A stretch of 14,081 nucleotides of DNA from Candidatus Omnitrophica bacterium CG02_land_8_20_14_3_00__42_8. GTDB taxonomy: Bacteria > Omnitrophota > Gorgyraeia > Gorgyraeales > Gorgyraeaceae. This document shows, piece by piece, positions 13,023 through 14,081 of the stretch (position 1 is the first letter of the stretch; every line of letters begins with the position of its first letter). Under the pieces are notes generated by a model, which made no database searches, was not told the DNA's origin, and saw only the letters and a list, made by a program, of their open reading frames with translations. A program made the position numbers and the translations under genes. The stretch spans positions 996-15,076 of the forward strand of contig PEUD01000091.1 in assembly GCA_002780805.1 (NCBI GenBank), written 5' to 3'.

Positions 13023-13063
13023 GCTAAGTTGACACTCTGACAATGTCAGAGTGTCAACTTAGC
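13023..13063 (-). repeat. Perfect 20-bp palindrome, type A copy 2 (unknown protein/heptose kinase junction)
   Basis: Arms GCTAAGTTGACACTCTGACA (13023-13042) and exact complement (13044-13063) around one base. The core TGACACTCTGACA and its complement are identical to the arms of 8658-8694; one G-C pair there is T-A here. It starts at the stop codon of the upstream gene (13063-13065) and ends next to the ribosome site of the heptose kinase. No T tract. Confidence 0.93.
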
Positions 13064-14010
13064 TATATCTTTTCGATCACTGCCTGGCCTAATAACGGCA
13101 GCATTATTTCATGATGGCCGATCATGCTATACCCTTTTCCGCCTGAGGCTACAGGCCTGGCCACCACATTCTGATAAGGCCTGTAATGATGCATCATGTC
13201 AAAATCGCACGCTGTGAAATCTTTCACATTATGGCCAAGATTCCTTGCTACGTTTATTGCCTTTAAAAATACTTCCGGGAGAATAACCGAAGAACCTATA
13301 TTCAGCACCACGCCCCCGTCTCCCAGCATCGCGATTTCTTCTATAAGACTGTGAAAATCTTTTAGCGAAGCCTCGCCTGCGGCGCCGGCGTTAAAACTCG
13401 GATGCTGATGTACTACGTCAGTCCCTATGGCAATATGCACGGTCGCAAGCACGTCTTCTTTCAAAGCATTATACAGGATACTTTTATTCCTGAAAGACAG
13501 TTTCTCGTTATTTATCACTTCGCCTATTGCCCGGCCCGCGCCTATATCTTTCTCAACCGCTTCTTCAAAAGCCCCGTTTATATATAAAGCTGTTTCTTTA
13601 GCCATGCCGAAACTTCCATCCTCCAGGCCGTCAGAGACCTCTTCTGAGGTCCTGCCTATAAGGGCTATCTCGAAATCATGTATCGCCCCCGCGCCATTAA
13701 GAGAAATGGCGGTTATTACTTTTTTCTTCATTAATTCTATGATTACCGGATTCAAACCGCATTTAATCACATGGGCGCCCATCATGAATATGACAGGTTT
13801 TTTCTTATTATACGCTGAAACAACAGCTCCTACTATTGATTTAAAATTTGACGCGGCTAATATATCCGGCAGGGAATCGTAAAAATCAGAGAAACTGGCG
13901 CCTTTTGAAGGAGCTTTCGCGAAATCTTCATGCCTTACTTTGCATTTTCTCTTTGATATAGGATAAGTCTTTAATTTGTCTAGGTTTATCTTAATTTTAT
14001 CTGATGGCAT
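13063..14010 (-). CDS. Conserved protein of unknown function, first gene of the lipopolysaccharide operon
   Basis: A 315-residue, soluble-looking protein; I do not recognise the family with certainty. Motif-like blocks suggest a conserved enzyme of Rossmann type: VIFMMGAHVIKCGLNP (73-88), ISLNGAGAIHDFE (102-114), VHIAIGTDVVHQHP (191-204), GGVVLNIGSSVILPEVFLKA (232-251) and GKGYSMIGHHEIMLPL (291-306). There are many conserved-looking His, Asp and Gly residues and no signal or membrane segment. The glycine-rich blocks remind me loosely of deoxyhypusine-synthase-like proteins; that is memory only and no function is claimed. ATG at 14010 has AAGGA 6 nt upstream and a consensus promoter at 14032-14060. 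Its place at the head of a Kdo/heptose operon suggests a role in sugar or envelope precursor metabolism. Confidence 0.85.
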   Translation of the reverse strand: MPSDKIKINLDKLKTYPISKRKCKVRHEDFAKAPSKGASFSDFYDSLPDILAASNFKSIVGAVVSAYNKKKPVIFMMGAHVIKCGLNPVIIELMKKKVITAISLNGAGAIHDFEIALIGRTSEEVSDGLEDGSFGMAKETALYINGAFEEAVEKDIGAGRAIGEVINNEKLSFRNKSILYNALKEDVLATVHIAIGTDVVHQHPSFNAGAAGEASLKDFHSLIEEIAMLGDGGVVLNIGSSVILPEVFLKAINVARNLGHNVKDFTACDFDMMHHYRPYQNVVARPVASGGKGYSMIGHHEIMLPLLGQAVIEKI

Positions 14011-14031
14011 AGAGTATCCTTTAATTTAAGT

Positions 14032-14060
14032 ATTTTAACATTATTAACAATAAGTGTCAA
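14032..14060 (-). promoter_or_regulatory. Sigma-70-type promoter of the long operon
   Basis: On the minus strand: -35 TTGACA (14055-14060), 17-nt spacer, -10 TAAAAT (14032-14037). Transcription should start near 14025, leaving a short leader of about 15 nt with the AAGGA site. Identical hexamers and spacing to the pilin promoter at 969-997. No operator-like symmetry is visible in the few bases left upstream in the window. Confidence 0.85.
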
Positions 14061-14081
14061 GGACGCTAAACTATTCGCAGG

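Noticed and set aside
2251..13063. Intergenic inverted repeats as Rho-independent terminators
   Set aside because: None of the nine is followed on the minus strand by a T tract, in contrast to the clear terminator at 438-478. A chain of strong terminators would also silence essential genes such as pyrG and kdsA.
2251..13063. CRISPR array or insertion sequence
   Set aside because: The repeats are scattered singly between genes, vary in sequence and have no regular spacers; no cas gene, transposase or RAYT-like gene is in the window.

Overview
The window reads as one polar segment of a Gram-negative, probably uncultured bacterium. Every convincing gene is on the minus strand. The gene set (Kdo and heptose precursor enzymes for lipopolysaccharide, a type II secretion/type IV pilus ATPase and platform protein, a class III-type prepilin, stand-alone receivers and a YfhO-like membrane protein) fits candidate phylum Omnitrophota or a relative. 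That placement is from gene content and protein style only; no rRNA or marker tree is available here.

Layout in transcription order, high to low coordinates. A near-consensus promoter (14032-14060) stands before a conserved protein of unknown function (13063-14010). Then come a monofunctional heptose-7-phosphate kinase (12019-13008), kdsB (11184-11927), pyrG (9577-11184), kdsA (8692-9510), kdsD (7674-8648) and kdsC (6959-7468). A soluble hybrid histidine kinase follows (5415-6962), then three single-domain receivers (4960-5337, 4571-4960, 4109-4483), gspE (2367-4046) and gspF (1021-2238). Three junctions overlap (kdsB/pyrG, kdsC/kinase, receiver 3/receiver 2) and there is no clear intrinsic terminator between them, so this looks like one operon of about 13 kb. 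A second promoter with the same hexamers and spacer (969-997) drives a type IV pilin-like gene (523-930). That unit ends in a strong intrinsic terminator (438-478) which lies inside the first codons of the next gene, a YfhO-like membrane protein cut by the window edge (1-502).

How the genes fit together: kdsD makes arabinose-5-phosphate, kdsA condenses it with PEP, kdsC removes the phosphate to give Kdo, and kdsB activates Kdo with CTP, which pyrG supplies. The heptose kinase feeds the ADP-heptose branch. The same transcript carries a kinase, receivers without output domains, and the motor and platform of a pilus/secretion machine. Envelope synthesis and surface-fibre control are therefore physically linked.

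The most unusual feature is not a gene. All nine non-overlapping junctions inside the long operon hold inverted repeats, several of them perfect, with arms up to 20 bp, placed between the upstream stop codon and the next ribosome binding site. The three overlapping junctions have none. Some occur in related pairs: one pair shows a fully compensatory base-pair change, another keeps a conserved outer frame around a completely different inner palindrome. A further 28-nt GC-rich palindrome sits in frame inside kdsD. Together they look like a family (or several families) of small palindromic elements that colonise gene junctions and sometimes nest in one another.
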